Shown here piece after piece: positions 23,001 through 38,000 of a stretch of 64,000 bases of DNA (positions are counted from its first letter, which is position 1; every line of letters starts with the position of its first letter). The position numbers and the translations under genes were made by a program. This DNA comes from Metaphire vulgaris (Eukaryota; Annelida; Clitellata; Crassiclitellata; Megascolecidae): the NCBI GenBank assembly GCA_018105865.1, contig CM030867.1, positions 4,467,869 through 4,531,868 of the forward strand, written 5' to 3'. The notes beneath the pieces are model-generated. The model did no database searches, was not told the DNA's origin, and saw only the letters and a list, made by a program, of their open reading frames with translations.

Positions 23001-26000
23001 TTCCATTTTGACTATATGTGTCCGGTCCATTTCATTTTTCTCTTTCTGATTACTTCAATGATGCTCCGTTATTGTCAGTGTTCTCTCTCTAACTTCTTCA
23101 TTTATTATATGTTCTTTATATCCAATCCTTAGTATCCTTCTAAGCCATTTATTTTCTGTTTCTATTTTTTTCTCCAATTCCTTTTTTATGGTGCAAGATT
23201 CACATCCATGTATTAGTATTGGTATTACACAAGTGTTGAGAATTCTTATTTGTTTGTTAGGGCTGTTGGTTTGCAACTGCTTATTCGTCAAGCTTTCACC
23301 TGCTTATTTCGCAATTACCTCCATGTCTGAAGGCTGTATCACTATTTACCACCTGTGATGCACTGGGTTGCAGTTACAGCTCTGCGCCCAGCTGCCATTA
23401 ATATCATGTAACTAATCGTCTGTGATGTCATTTGTCGAACACCAATGTTACTTTCAATTCTCAAATGAGGCACAGTTTAATTGCGATACATGGAAACCAT
23501 ACAAGACTATAAGTATAAATGACGAGTCTTGCTCATAACGCGCCCTGCTCGTAACTAAATGGTTAAGAAGGCCTTTACACTGATCACTGACGGTTACAAG
23601 ATACTTATCAAGATGACAAGAATCATAAAGTATATATCAGCATTGGCTTCATCAGCTTCTCAGTCACTATTTGCATTCACTATCTGAAGGCAGTTCAGTT
23701 GAACTTTTTAAGCCTCTTTGTATTCATATGTGTGAGGTTTTTCACATTGTCTTTTCCTTCCACTAATTTTTGCAACTAGACTAAGTCTAGACTTAGATGT
23801 GCAAAGAACATATGAGGCCATTACTCCATGTGAACCCTGGAATAGGATTAACATGGCTACAAACGTACTGCTGCTAATATCAGTCACTTGATTTATTTAT
23901 TTCCATTATGCATATGCATCATGTTTACTGCTTGCAATTCTTCAATTGTCCATCTGATAAATAATTAAAATCTATCACTGGTTTTTCTGATGATTTAGGT
24001 TTATTACTGTTTCTGCGTTACTCTGTTGAATTCTTTGATTTGACGTGTTTTGTCAGATTGAAGAGTGCAGGAATGTAGATGAGAAAAAGAGTTTTATAAT
24101 TCCGTGCCTTATTGATCACCTCGAAAATGTGACAGATTCCAAATGCAAGGAATTCCTGAATAGGATGGAGGCAATTGTGTTCAGTGACTATCGACTGGTG
24201 TATCGATTTGTGGAATCCTGTGAAAGTGACATTTTGAGATTGAAATGTGGCCGATTAACTGATGATGACGATAAGGTGAGTTATTATGAGAAGTCTGATG
24301 ATGTCGTTAACCCCTTAACCAGCCGTGACGAGTATACTCGTCCATTTTACATTGAGTTACAAATAAATGACTGGTTAAGTCATTAATAATGACAACAGCA
24401 GTGACTGCTAGATTCATCATAATGTTGTCTTATTAGATGAATGTGCAGTGGAATGTTGCTGAAATATTGTGGTCTCCATAGACAAACTGGCTGTTGAAAG
24501 GATGTTTTGAGAGTTGCTGCAAAGCAGCAATGTTGATTGTTTGAAATATGGACATGAGATTATTTCTGCTGACATGATGATGAAATAAGAATTTGGGCTT
24601 CACATTTTCATGCTTATTACCCAGGTGTATACATGAATTTACAAATGCCATGGCCCTCTACAGGTCATTATGGTGCATGGGGTATTCTTGTTACTGTGGC
24701 TAATTGTTCCATAGATCAGGGGTTCCCAACCTTTTTTAATTGTACCCCAGCCAAAAAATTTTTGCCGCTTGTACCCCCAGCCCAGGGCCAACCAAAAACA
24801 ACACTTTTTACAGTTATTTCTTTCACAAAATATATTCATCAATTTCCTAAATTTGATATGTGTAATGTAGAATTGTAGATATTAGGTACTTTTTTAAAGT
24901 TTATTAGTTCACTTATCACGTGCTATCAGAAACGGAAGTCATGAATTGTGCATGTGATCATTAATATGCATCAGGACATGCGTATTATTATAGCGCTTTC
25001 ATTTGTAGCCTCACATCTGTTATTCAGCTGGTCGTTATATTGAGATGCCGTAGAGTTGGCAATATTTAACATTTTAAAAATGAAATTCCCCCCCCAAAAT
25101 TTACTATTTTAGCAATTTTAGTGTACCCCTGGCAACAGCTGATGTACCCCTAGGGGTACATGTACCACCGGTTGGGAACCGCTCCCATAGATGAATGCCT
25201 ATGAAACAAGTGGAATTTGTAAGCTGTTTATATATGTGCTATGATGCTTGAAAATCCCACTTTTATTGACATATCCTTAGAACAGAAATGATTACCGGTA
25301 CTTTCCAGTATGGCATGAACTACAAACTGTTGACAGTTGTTGGTGTGAATAGTAGCTGCACAAATTTGGCTTTTCTTTTGCAGAAGAGTATTCACAATCA
25401 AGGAGACACCATTTCCTGCCTTGCAGAAAATGTGAACAGTTTGAATGTTCTTTGCCGGCGTCAGATTTTTCGCGTGGCAGAACTTCAGAGCAACGATTAC
25501 CACAATGACCGTCAGCTCTTCTTGGCCTGCCAAGACGATCGTGAAAAGTTCTGTGCTAACGTGAATTCAGGAGATGGAAAAATTTACCGATGTCTGACTG
25601 CGCATAAATTTGATCAAAGGATGAGCAAAAAGGTAACTTCTTGAAATCTTTGAACGATATAAAGCATAAGGTGAAATGAAGGGTTTGTCATCAGATAGAA
25701 TCTGTGTTCAAATGCTTTGACATGTGGTGCTATGTATTAGGGATCTACCGGGTAGACATTTTTCACCAGGTACCAAATCCGAGTATTTTGGTGAACTATT
25801 TGTGGAGCCGAGTACAAATTGGGTACCACTCTAATGTTTATTAGTTTGCTAATTCTTCATTATTTATTACTCAGGTTAGCCTTTCATTACATACGTCGTA
25901 ATTTGCCTTCGACTCGTCGATAGCATCAATGGTAAAGAAATTCCAAATGTTGCTGCTTAATTTTGGAATTGATATATTTTGGCATTATTAAAAAATTAGA

Positions 26001-29000
26001 ATAACACGTTTTATTTTATTCAAAAACTGGAAATGACAAATGTTTACGACTTCATTACATGGATATCATATTAGAAAATAGACAGTGAGATCCGCACGGA
26101 CAGTGTGTTAGACTTATATGCCATACAAATAATTGTTTTATGCTTTTGATATGGGCAACTATTTACACGCCAAGTATTTGCCAAGGCGAATACTTGCAAA
26201 AATGTGATATTCGCGTCCGAGAATTTCTGAGGCAATTTTTGGTTGATCCCTACTATGTATTCCACATTTTTTATTAATATGATATATTGTTGTTGTTGTC
26301 ATCAGGAATGTTGTCCATTTGTTGCTGATTCTCCAGAACATTAATATGCTTCTACTTCCCTTTGTCTTCATGTGTTGATAGCTGGACCTTCCTTCCAGTC
26401 AAATGACATCATTCCCGGCCTTCCACATGCTTGCATTCCTTGAAATGGCTTCTATAGTAATGTTTAGGAAGAGTAATTCCTCTTGTGCCATGGCTCATTG
26501 AGAGATGTTGTCATTTTCTGATTGTGACTGTCAGGTTTCTTTCTTTCTTCCAATAAGCTTGAGTTATTTATGTGTTAATTAGTGTAATGTTCCCCACAAC
26601 TGGTGTTCAACATCCTTTGCAATATTGACCAAAAATTTAATGTCTTTAGTATTCATTTGTCTTGTTTTCTGATCCAAGATCCAAGTTTCTGTTCCATAGA
26701 GAGCAATGATCCAGATCAAGGTTTTTGTCTATTACTTCTTTTTACTGATTTTAATTGCATTTTGTCTTCTTTGTATTGAATTTGATCTCATATTTTTAAT
26801 GATGTTTCGTCCAACTCCATTATTTTTATGTCGTCTATTACTATTGCCTGACTATCAGCATATCTATACTAATACTGTTTGTTCAAGTTCTTACATTAAT
26901 TTTTGTGTGTAAATGCATGAAGAATCCAAACCCGTCAGGACTCTGATATACTTCATTATCTGCCTCACATGTTTTAAAAACTTTAAAACTTTGTTTACTA
27001 TTGCCTGACTATCAGCATATCTATACTAATAATAAATTTCTCCCACCTGACTTGGTTCTGATTTGCTCCTTCTGTTCTTGTATATTCAGTTGACTTCATG
27101 TGTTGGTTCAGTATTAACATTCCATCTCTCTGATCATTGCCAAGTATTCCATGATTCTCATTTTTTGTCCATTCTGACAAAGGCCGTTTCATAAAATGCA
27201 AAAAACACATCAACCTTGGTTGCATTGTAGGCATCTACTGACACTAAATATTCAGAATGCTGCCATAGCTTTTCTAGCTGATGTGCCTTACCTGAAGCCA
27301 AACTAGTCCTCAAGTGTGGTGAATAAATTGCATTTACTTTGGATTCAGTTTGATAGGAGCTGTGATATATGTTGTTCAAATTATTCAAATTTGGTATGAC
27401 TAGAAAGGATGGAAATTAGTCATTCAATTGCTGTTCACTTTGGCACAATATTGAGCAGTATTTACTTTCATATGTACCATGTATTTGCATAACCTTGTAA
27501 CATGATATGACCATTAATGAACATAATTAATTGCCAATAATTTTATCTAATATAACTGGTGCCTTTAAATGGTACTGCAGCAGAATAAATGACTTTTTAA
27601 AAATTGTTTTGCAACACAGCAGATATGTAAAAAGAAATTCAAAGGTGAACTTGGGCAGAAACTAATTTATCTATGTGAGACATTATAAATGCCTGTGTTA
27701 TAATTTAAAATAGAATTGGCTGTTCATTTTTTGTAAGTTTTGCTGTTTGACTTCCTTCTAGAAGATTTAAAAATGTATGGTTATTTGGCATGTTATGAAT
27801 TTATTCTGATTATTCACTTGATATCTCTGTGTTACAGCATTTCTTTTTTTGCTTCAGTGTCGTGAGAAATTGACCGTGCGTCAACAGCTTCAGAGACTTG
27901 ATTATAAGGTCAACCGCGGACTGACTGTTGCTTGTCGGGCAAACATAATGAGTGAAAGATGTGTTGATAATTTACAGAGGACGCCAACGGGAGACATGCG
28001 TGAAGCACGCCTTTCAGTAATTCTTCTCTGTCTTGAAAATGCTACAAGATTTGGTAATTTGAAATATTTTATAACTTGATATTTACACTATTCTTTCATT
28101 TTATCAGAGAAGGTCTTTGATCAATCTATTCCACTCCTCATTGACATGTCATTGTTGTGAGTAGTGCCTTTGACTTTGCATTATTTGCAGTGTTAACAGT
28201 TTAACACTGTAAAGTGAGAAAAGTTTTAATGCAGGAGTTCACTTTAGACATTTATTCATTCATTCAATAAAATTACATGATGAGCATATGGTGGTCGTGG
28301 TTGTGGTGGTGGTCGAGGTGAGGATGATGGCAAGAGAAACAATGACAACATTGATGGTAACACAAGAGAAGACAACAGCATAGAAGAACTTGTACTAAGA
28401 GCTTCATATTCATGACAACTGGACTTTAATATTTCAGAAAATAGCCATTATCTAGTGTTTTTTTCTTTTGTGCTAATTGGATATGATAATTGCTGTATCA
28501 GCGGTTTATCTTCTAGGTCATCAGTTGGATCCAGAGTGCGTTTCTGAGCTTGTTGCCGTGCGAAAGAGTCTGATGGAAGATTTCAGATTGACTCCAGAAA
28601 TTGTTAGTTCATGCAGCATGGAGATACAGGAGCACTGTCATAATGGATTGGAACGCGGTGGACGCACTATTCATTGTCTCATGAGTGTTGAAAGAAATCA
28701 TTTGCGGCAAAAAATTACCCATGCACAAACTTCACCTTTGACCGAAGCTTGCAAAAGCTCTGTATGTTATTGTATTTGTTACTTAGCTACTATTAAATAA
28801 TAAATAAATGAACTAATACTATTATATGGTATTTAGGTCAGGTCTTCGTTCTCCAGCTGTATCCAGCTATCAACTTCTCCGTGACATCTCTCCAAAGTTC
28901 TCTGTCCTTTGCTATTCCATTTAGATTCAGTCCTGCCATGTGCAGATCCTCTTCCAATCCATCCACCCATCGTCTTTTCGGTCTTCCTTTAGATCTTCTT

Positions 29001-32000
29001 CCCTCTGGTTTGTAGTTGAAAATTTGTTTTGGGTTTCTTATTTCTTCCATTCTGAGTACATGTCCAGTCCATTTAATTCTTCTCTTTCTGATTACTTCAA
29101 TGATGCTCTGTTGCAGTGTTCTCTTTCTGACTTCTTCATTTGTTATATGTTCTGTGTATCCAATCTTTAGTATTCTTCTAAGCCATTTATTTTCTGTTGC
29201 TATTAATTTTTTCTCCAGTTCTTTTTTTATGGTCCAAGATTCACATCCATAAATTAATATTGGTATTACACAAGTGTTGAGAATTCTTAGTTTTGTTTTC
29301 ATCCCAATGTCATGTCTTTTGAAAATTTTGGTATGTAGCCTGTTGAAGGGTTGATCCTGCCATTGCTATTCTTCATTTAATCTCCAAGTCCGAGCCTCCT
29401 TTTGCTTCCAGTTCACATTCACAATTCCAATTGTGTGTTACTATTAGCAGTGATGGGCAAGTAGTTAACTAATTAGTTATTAACTAAAAGTTTAACTAAA
29501 TTTGTTTTAGTTATCTTCATAGTTTAGTTAAATATAAATAGTTTAGTTAAAATGCTAGTTTAACTGAAAAATTTTAGTTAATAACTAAATAGTTTAACTA
29601 AAACTTTGTAGTTGGGTGTCCTGAATTCTCAATAACAGTACCTTTTCAATCTATTCTTTTCTGGATCATTTTTTTCCTAATAAATTTAACAAACTTGTGT
29701 TCCTGCAGTCTAGACTAAGACTTAAATATTAAATAGACAATAATTAATGATTTCAATGGTTCTTTGACTGATATGTTCATGTTGCGAGCATCGTCTATGT
29801 TTTCATCAACACATACCTGATACCTTGGAAATAGTTATAAAATTATTTGCAAAAGGTTTAACTATATTTTTTAGTTTAGTTAACTATTTTAGAAAGTTAG
29901 TTTATAACTAAAAGTTTAACTACTTATTTTTAGTTTAAATTTAGTTATAGTTTAACTAATGTTTTTAGTTAGTTGCCCATCACTGACTATTTGCCAATCT
30001 CCTTTCTTTGTAATTGGCATTATTTTTGTTTTATTAGTGTTTATTTGTAATCTGATTTGTGTGTATTTGGTCTGCTTTTTACAGTTAGGAATGCTAATAA
30101 AAGAAGTGGATGCACGGGAGAATATTGACGTTGATCCAGTTCTTCAAGAAGCCTGTGGTTCAATTGTTCGAACAAAATGCTCGACTGTAAGACCAGGGCA
30201 AGGAAAGTGAGTTTTAGTAAAAACAATATCAGCAGAAATTTGATTATGTCCTATGCATTCAAAATGTGTTTGTTTTTTTGTTTTGCATGGATGGTTAGAA
30301 AGAGGAATAAAAAACCAAGACAATGATGTATACCTACTCTTCTTAGCTCCTATATAGCCTTAGATATAGCAAATTTTTAAAAGTTACAGTATTCCGTTTT
30401 GAAGAATGGTTTTCCAAAAAATAAATCCCTGGCACAGTGACAGCATTTAAAAATTTAAATCCCCGGTGAAGGGGTTAATATGATTTTATTTTATGGTTTT
30501 GATCTAGTGAGTTTATAAATTATACATAATTATAGGCTTTTGGTTATGGCTGTATTAGAGATAGTGTTTGATATGCCTTTAGGATATTGATGTGATGAAG
30601 TATTCATGTTTTCATATTTCATGATTTCTATTTAAAACACTGGCCAAATCCTGTGTGTAATTAACTTACCGTATTTTTGCGCATATAAGACATGGGTTAT
30701 ACAACTTTTTTACACAATTAGCCCCCTTAGTGCGTCTTATACTCGGGACTGTTTTATCTAATTTTTTGGAACACAAGGAACTGGCATCTAAGTCATCATC
30801 AATAAATAAATCCAAGGCTGCAAGTAGATGCAAGTAAAAACGGTGGAGGGAAATCTTTCCAATTCAAGGCAATCTCTCTGTCAGTATCTCTCTGTCTGTC
30901 TCTCACTCTCTCCGCTGGCAGTGACATTTAAGTGAATGAGGATTGTGATTAATCAGAATTCTCAATAGATTCCACAATAGACAGTTAGGCAACTTATTAT
31001 TATTATAAATGTCAATTTGTATAGCGCTGTTGCGCAGTTTGCATAGTCAAGAGCGTTTTAAAGAAGCCTCTGATACGAAATGCTAAAAAGATGCGTCTTG
31101 AGTGTCATTGCAAATTTTTCGGGAGTTTTATGTGTAGACATTATATATGACAGTCGATGACAGTGGAGAGAAGCCCTTCTAATTCAAGGTGATCTCTCTC
31201 TGTCTGTCTCTGTTTGTGTCTTTCCATCTGTCTGTCTGTCTTTTTCTCAGCCGGCAGCGACATGGAAATGAAAGATGATTGTAATTAGTCAGATTACTGA
31301 ATAAAGATTTAGTGTTAGATGTTTAAATTATTGATATAGGTCTATTTTAACATTATGACAGTTGACAGAACCCCTTCCAATTCAAGTTAATCTCTCTTCT
31401 ACCCTCCCTTCTTTCTCCCTCCTCTCTCCTATCTCTTGCTCTCTGCGGGCAGCCACATTCAGGTGAGATAGGATTGTAATTAACCAGGTAACTGAATAGA
31501 GACTCAGTATTTGACTTTTTTGGTGCGTCTTATATATCTTATTCATAATTTTTTTAAACACAAATCATTACAACCCATGTCTTATAATCGAGCGCGTCTT
31601 ATACGTGGTTGCGTCTTATATGTGCGAAAATACGGTATTCTTGATCAAGTCTTGTACACTGCTTCACAGTCATGCGAGAATGATGAATGTGTGTCTCCTG
31701 TTTCTGACACATTCCCATTAGTTAGTCAGTTGTTGTTAATACGGTTTTCTCATTGCTGGTGAAGAAGCTTTGAATGAAGTAATTTGATATATTTTTCAGA
31801 GTTATTGACTGTTTGATGAATTTGGTTGATCAGCCAAATATTATGACTGAGGAGTGCAGAGATCGACTGATGGAAACACAGTACTTTGTATCTCGTGATT
31901 TTGAGTGAGTAAATTTTTTGTGACAGAGCGGTTGTTAGTTTGATTTTTGACATATCTGGATTAAAATTTTGCATTAGAAAGTTTTTCAGATATATTGACA

Positions 32001-35000
32001 GGATGTGATATTCATTTCTGAATGTGGTGAAGGCCAGATTTATTTATTAGTTACGGGACCTAGGATACTGGAGGTAAAACTGTGCCTGAAGAATATTGGA
32101 AGTTCAAGATTATATTTTTTTTTAATTTCTGGGAAGGCAATTTTTAAATGCCAGTTTAAAATGGTATTTATTTAAATTATTTTCACAGATGGAAGGTGAC
32201 GTGATTGTGAGAACTTTCAATTGTTGGCATGAAGCACTTGCCCTTGATGTCCACTCGTTATAAATTAAGTAGTCTCAAATGAGTTTATAGGTGTATTGTT
32301 TCATTGTAGACTTTCTCCTAGATTCTACCAAACATGTCGAAATTTTTTCAACCCAGTATGTAACTTGGAAAAGGTTTCTAACTTAACAGATGAGGAAACG
32401 TCAGATCTTCTCCTATGTCTTTATCGCAATAGGGAAAAAAAAGGAGTATGTTTTCAGCTTTTGTTTGCATTTGTCTTTGTTTAGCATAACTTTTGGTTTT
32501 GTCTTCATTAAAAATTAGAAGTTTATTGAGGAGTTTTTTTGCAATTGGTTACTGTTATAATATGTTCATAACTGTCTTTAGATTGCTGGAGCCTGTTCAG
32601 ATGCAGTGAAACAGGTTATGATTGATCGAGCAAAAAGTGTTGATCTTGATCCTGCGATTGAGACTAACTGCTTTGATGAACTTAGCACTCACTGCTCAGA
32701 AAAGACGGATAAAAATGAAGTGAGTTAAAAGTGTGATCGTACTTAGTGGATTTATTCTTCATTCAGGAGCATATGTCCTTTTTAAATAAATGATGCAGAA
32801 CTTTCCCTTTCAAATTTATAATTGATTTTTCATCCTTTACGGATTTTTTCTTAAACTTTGCTACTTTCCCTGCAGCCTACAATTGAAAAGTGTTATGGCA
32901 GATTTGCATTGGGCTTGTGTGGAACGAGTTCCAGAGGTAATTCCCTGATCTGAACGATCTTGATTTGAAGATGGTGTGCAACCTATTCATTCAGTGTGGA
33001 TGTCAAAGTCATTGCTGAATCCATCCAGGAGCAATTCATCGACTTCATCAACGGCTCCACCACGCAAGATGCATTTGACTCTCTCCCTGTGACAAAGTCC
33101 TGATGCCAAATGTTTCAGTCCTACCCTGCTGTTGCTGAAGGAGCCCATTAAGTTGTTGCTGATGTTCCCAGACACCTACCTCTGTGAACAAGGGTTCTCA
33201 GCCGTCTTCTCCATGAAAATGAAGTTTCGTGCACATTTGTCCGTGGTAGCGGATCTTCAGTTGGCACTGTCCAAAACCACCTTCGAATTGAAGCTCTGGT
33301 GGCAGCCAAGCAGGTCCAACCATCTCACTGACTCTGATGTGTACCTGTGGATTGCAACTGAAGGAGTCTATGACTAAAGCTGTGTGACTTGTCTAGATGT
33401 GGCTGCTATTTAGTAACTTTTAAATATACGTTTACAACTTTATAATCGTCATTTGCAAATGTACTTTTTTGGGGGAGGGGTACAAGTGATATTTCAAAAC
33501 TATCGTGGGGGCACGCTGGGACAAATAGGTTGAGAACCTCTGGTCCTGAGGAAGTGTTATGTGAATGCTTTAAGATATTACATTGTATTGCAATTGACAT
33601 TATCTAATTCTGTGCTTTCTTTATGATGATTTTTAAACAGGAGATGGATTGCTTAGAGGAAAATTTTAAAGAACTTGGAGAAAAGTGCAAAGAAGTTGTC
33701 AAGAAATACGTTGAAAAGGAGGATGAGTTGCCAGAACTTAGTCAGATATTCATGAAAGCCTGTGAACCAATTCTCAAGGACCATTGCAAGGTCTGTTGAT
33801 GTTCATTTCATTTTTTTCAGAGATTTTTCATCTTAAAGGTGTGGCATATGTCATTTTTATTATTGCTTAAATTATGATTACCATTATTTGGCCTATTTAA
33901 AATATAAATACCACTGTATGACAGAATTTTGCTGAAATATTTAGTTTTTCCTGAACTAAAATGATAGTAGTTGTTACTGAAATGTGATTTAAAGTGAAGT
34001 TCAATTCAGAAAATGTGGTCTGACACAAATTTTTGAAAGTTCTGATATGAAGATTCGGTACGCGGACTATTGACCACAGGACGATTGACCATAGGACGAT
34101 TGACCATAGGACGATTGACCACTGGACGATTGACCACAACGGACTTTTGACCACTGGACGATTGACCACAGCGAACTTTTGACCACTGGACGATTGACCA
34201 CAGCCGTGAGTATCAGGCTTAGCACGCTGTCTGCTGTATGCATGCATGCATGCATGCAAAAAAGGAAACTAAATGCTATTATATATATATATATATATAT
34301 TTATTTTTATATATAATATATATATCGACTCACTATTGTCCTTTTCATCATTCTCAGCATTTGGCTTACTTTTTTGCATGCGTGCATGCATGCAGCAGAC
34401 AGCGTGCTAAGCCTGATACTCACGGCTGTGGTCAATCGTCCATTGGTCAAAATTCCGCTGTGGTCAATCGTCCAGTGGTCAAAAGTCCGCTGTGGTCAAT
34501 TGTCCAGTGGTCAATCGTCCTATGGTCAATCGTCCTATGGTCAATAGTCCTAGAACCGAAGATTCTTCACATTTCTATTCTGTAATATCTGAGTCATTAT
34601 CTGTTCAGTGGAGAAAGCTGCAACTTTAGGAGTACATACTAACTAATGCATAAAAACAGAAGTTGTGGTGAATGCAGGCTAATAAGTAATGATTTTAGTG
34701 AACAGCTGGAACAAGAGGACACTTAATGACCTGTTGAGTGGCATGAGAAAAGAATCAAAATGCACTGGAGAGATGAAGTCAAAACTAGCTATGGGCATTG
34801 CAGTGATGGTAAAACTAACAAAAACCTGGTAAATCAAACCAATCCACACTGCCACCCAACTGCACTTGATTCAGGCCTTAGTGTGTGGCCAGTGTCGCAT
34901 GTGGGAGTGAATCTTTGACTTTGAAAAGTGAAGAACAAATAAAAATAGAAGCATTCAAAACAAAACAAACAAACAACAAAACTCAATCTCTCGAAGTCTG

Positions 35001-38000
35001 AAATTATCTGTCTGGGGAGGAAGACCAAATTGGATCGCGTTGACTTCACGGGGATTACCATCAGCGATGTGGAAATTCATCGTTCAGATGTTGTTCGTAA
35101 CCTTGGAATACTGCTCGACGAACATTTAACTTTCACGCAGCATGTATCTAAACTGGTTGCAAACAATTGGTACGAACTCAAGCAGCTTCGATTAGTCATC
35201 GACTCTCTCCCTCCAGAAGTTTCAAAGACGCTTGTACAAGCAATGATCAGCTCAAAAATTGACTACTGTAATAGCCTTCTCGCTAAAACACCTGAAACCC
35301 TGATTTGTCGTTTTCAAAGTATTCAAAATGCTGCTGCTCATCTCATCACTCATACTCGACGACGAGAACACATCAAGCCAATACTGAAGGAACTTCATTG
35401 GCTTCCTGTCAGATCTCGAATCGATTTCAAGACTGTCTCCCTTGTAGATAAATGTATATGCAAGGAAGCTCCAGACTACCTCGTAGATGTCATAAAGCAA
35501 ATTTGAAATGAAGACAGGCCAATTGGGCTGAGATCAAATGACACTAAATCACTTGTCACTCCTCGAACTCGCAGCATGTTAGGTGATCGTTCCTTCCGTG
35601 TTGAAGGTCCAAAGTTATGGACTACCCTTCCTCCAGATATCCGTGATACCACAAGCACAAGACTTTCCTTCCTTAATAGGCTCAAGACTTGGTTTTTCAT
35701 TAGCAGCAGCGCTTTTGACTAAAAGCCCTTTGACATAAATAAACTATCATCATCAAGTGCATCTACATGTAGAAATTATTAAAATACCATGGACTAAACG
35801 AGTGACTAGTGAGCAAGTCATAGAGACACTTGAAGCAGAAAGCATTATGCTGATCCACATTAAGTTGCACATACGACGACATTGCAAAACATTAACATAT
35901 AAAGGTGTTGTGGTTACTTGACTGAAAACATGAATGACTGAGGATCTGTGGGTGTGATAATATTACAAAGTGAACTGGAATGTCTGAAGTTATTATTATT
36001 ATTATTATTCGATGATTTGTGAAGCGCCATAACATGGCCATCGGCCAAAACCAAAAGCGCTGTACAGTCAACAGTCAACTATACGATATGGTGAACAAAT
36101 ACGTTTTTAGCTCTTTAGCAAATGTTTCAGGTGAAGTAATCCCGACCAGCTCATCGGGGAGCGTGTTCCACAGACGTGGGTTACCGCGAGTCATAGAACG
36201 CTCGCCAAACTTCGGAGTCCTGGCCGGAGGAGGAACGTACAGCCGGTGGCGGCTGCTAGATCTCAGCTGGAGACAGCACCCAGTCGTCGTTTGTCGTTGT
36301 ACTAGGCATGACAAGTAATCGGGACAGGCTGGGTCCCGAAGAGCATGATAAATCAACCAGCACCGCTTGTAAACTATGCGCTCTGGGACCCGAAGCCAAT
36401 GGAGCTTGTCCCTTAGCGCAGGTGTCACATGTTCCTGCCACCTCAAGCCGAAAATAATCTGAGCCAAGGCATTGATGACTGCCTGAAGTCTACTGAGCTG
36501 GTTCCCGGGTAGTCTGAGAAGGACACTGTTGCTATAGTCCAGTCTTGAGAGTACGAGAGCGCGGACAAGATGAATAGCGGCCGGTATTGTTATGTAACGA
36601 CGAACTTCCCGAATTTGCCGGAGTTGGAAGAAGCAAGAGCGAGTCACGGCGCTGAGGTGCCCGACGAGGGTCAGCGAGGAGTCGATGAGCACCCCCAGGA
36701 GGCGAAGTTTGTTGGACGGGGCCACTTCTTTACCGCCTATATCGAACGGTGTTGGGTCGATAAGGTGGCCCCTCCTCGGAGTGCTCAGCCACAGCAGCTC
36801 CGTCTTGTCAGGGTTGAGGGCAAGACGGTTTGATGCCATCCATTCTGCCACCTCGAGCACACAGTCCTGGACCCCGGTTCGCAGCTTGCCGGTCTCGCCT
36901 GGGGTGCAAGCAGCGTATACCTGCACATCATCGGCGTACGCGTGGGAGGACAGGCCGAGCGAGTCAAAGTTGAGCTGATGAATGCTAACAGAGAAATAGA
37001 TTTTTAACAGTATTTAATAATTGTTAGCTTACTTCAGTTTGCTGTAATTTATATTATTTTGGCAAGCCAGCTGGTTTCTATTGCAATCAGGTTTATCTGT
37101 TTATGAATTAAACTGGCTGTTAACCCAGGGGTGTCAAGACTTTTTGGGCGGTGGGCCAAATGACATGTCTTCCATGTCTTCGCGGGCCAAATGCATAAAT
37201 GCTTGTTAATATTATATTCCAAAATCTGAGCTATCTAAAACTGAAGTAAAATGAAGAAAACATTAAAAGGCCATTCAATCATTACATTATTACATTGATT
37301 TGATTACAACCTATTGTTTTTACTATGACAAACCGTATTCTAGTCATGCCTAACAGAAACAGTTAAATTTCAAACTCTGTTAATGGCGAAGAACTGAAGA
37401 TCAAATTGAAAGCATATAAAGTTAGATAACGGTCGATGTAGACATGGAAGCTGATGAGACGTGACATTGTTTATTTCTCCACTAATTTAACAAAGTCTGG
37501 TCTTAAATCTGCTGCCAAAGCTACTCGCAAATTTACCGAGGGCTTTGCTAACTAACACAAGTATGCATCTATTGAGTATAAGTACACATATATATGTGAC
37601 CATTTGAGAAGAATAGATTTTTAAAAAGACTGTATCGTGTGGTTTGAAATGGCTCGCCCTTTTGTGGCATTTCGAACTCCCTAGAATAAAATTGCGACAG
37701 AATATATTGACAATTCTAGAATGGTTTGACACAATGAAGATGGAAGCAAAAGAAAATGTAGTTTTAATTCGTTTCATCACTCTTCTGAATTTTTGCATAT
37801 CTATAGCTTGCTGTAACAATAGTCCTTCCATAGGCTCACCATTTTGTGGCATTTCGAACGCTCTAGAATAAAATTGAGATGGAATATATTGACAATCCTG
37901 GAATGATTTGACGCATTAAAGATGGAGACACAAGAAAATGTGGTTTTAATTCGTTTCATCACTCCTCTGAATTTTTGCATATTTACTGTATAGTCTACAG

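Noticed and set aside
25735..25835. Another 15-bp-motif element
   Set aside because: Only loose ggtac and gtagac words without regular spacing, inverted arm or duplication.
32878..32934. Possible extra GLG1 exon with good AG and GT signals
   Set aside because: Exons 11 and 12 join perfectly in frame and match the vertebrate protein without it; including it shifts the frame and stops in exon 12. Kept only as a speculative cryptic exon.
34057..34557. CRISPR-like array (short regular repeats)
   Set aside because: The repeats abut without unique spacers, are inverted in two arms, have transposon-type target duplications, and the genome is eukaryotic.
33897..34585. Open frames with repeated W-S-I-V peptides on both strands
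   Set aside because: They arise from the 15-bp units of element B; a 15-bp period keeps frame by chance and the palindrome mirrors it on the other strand.
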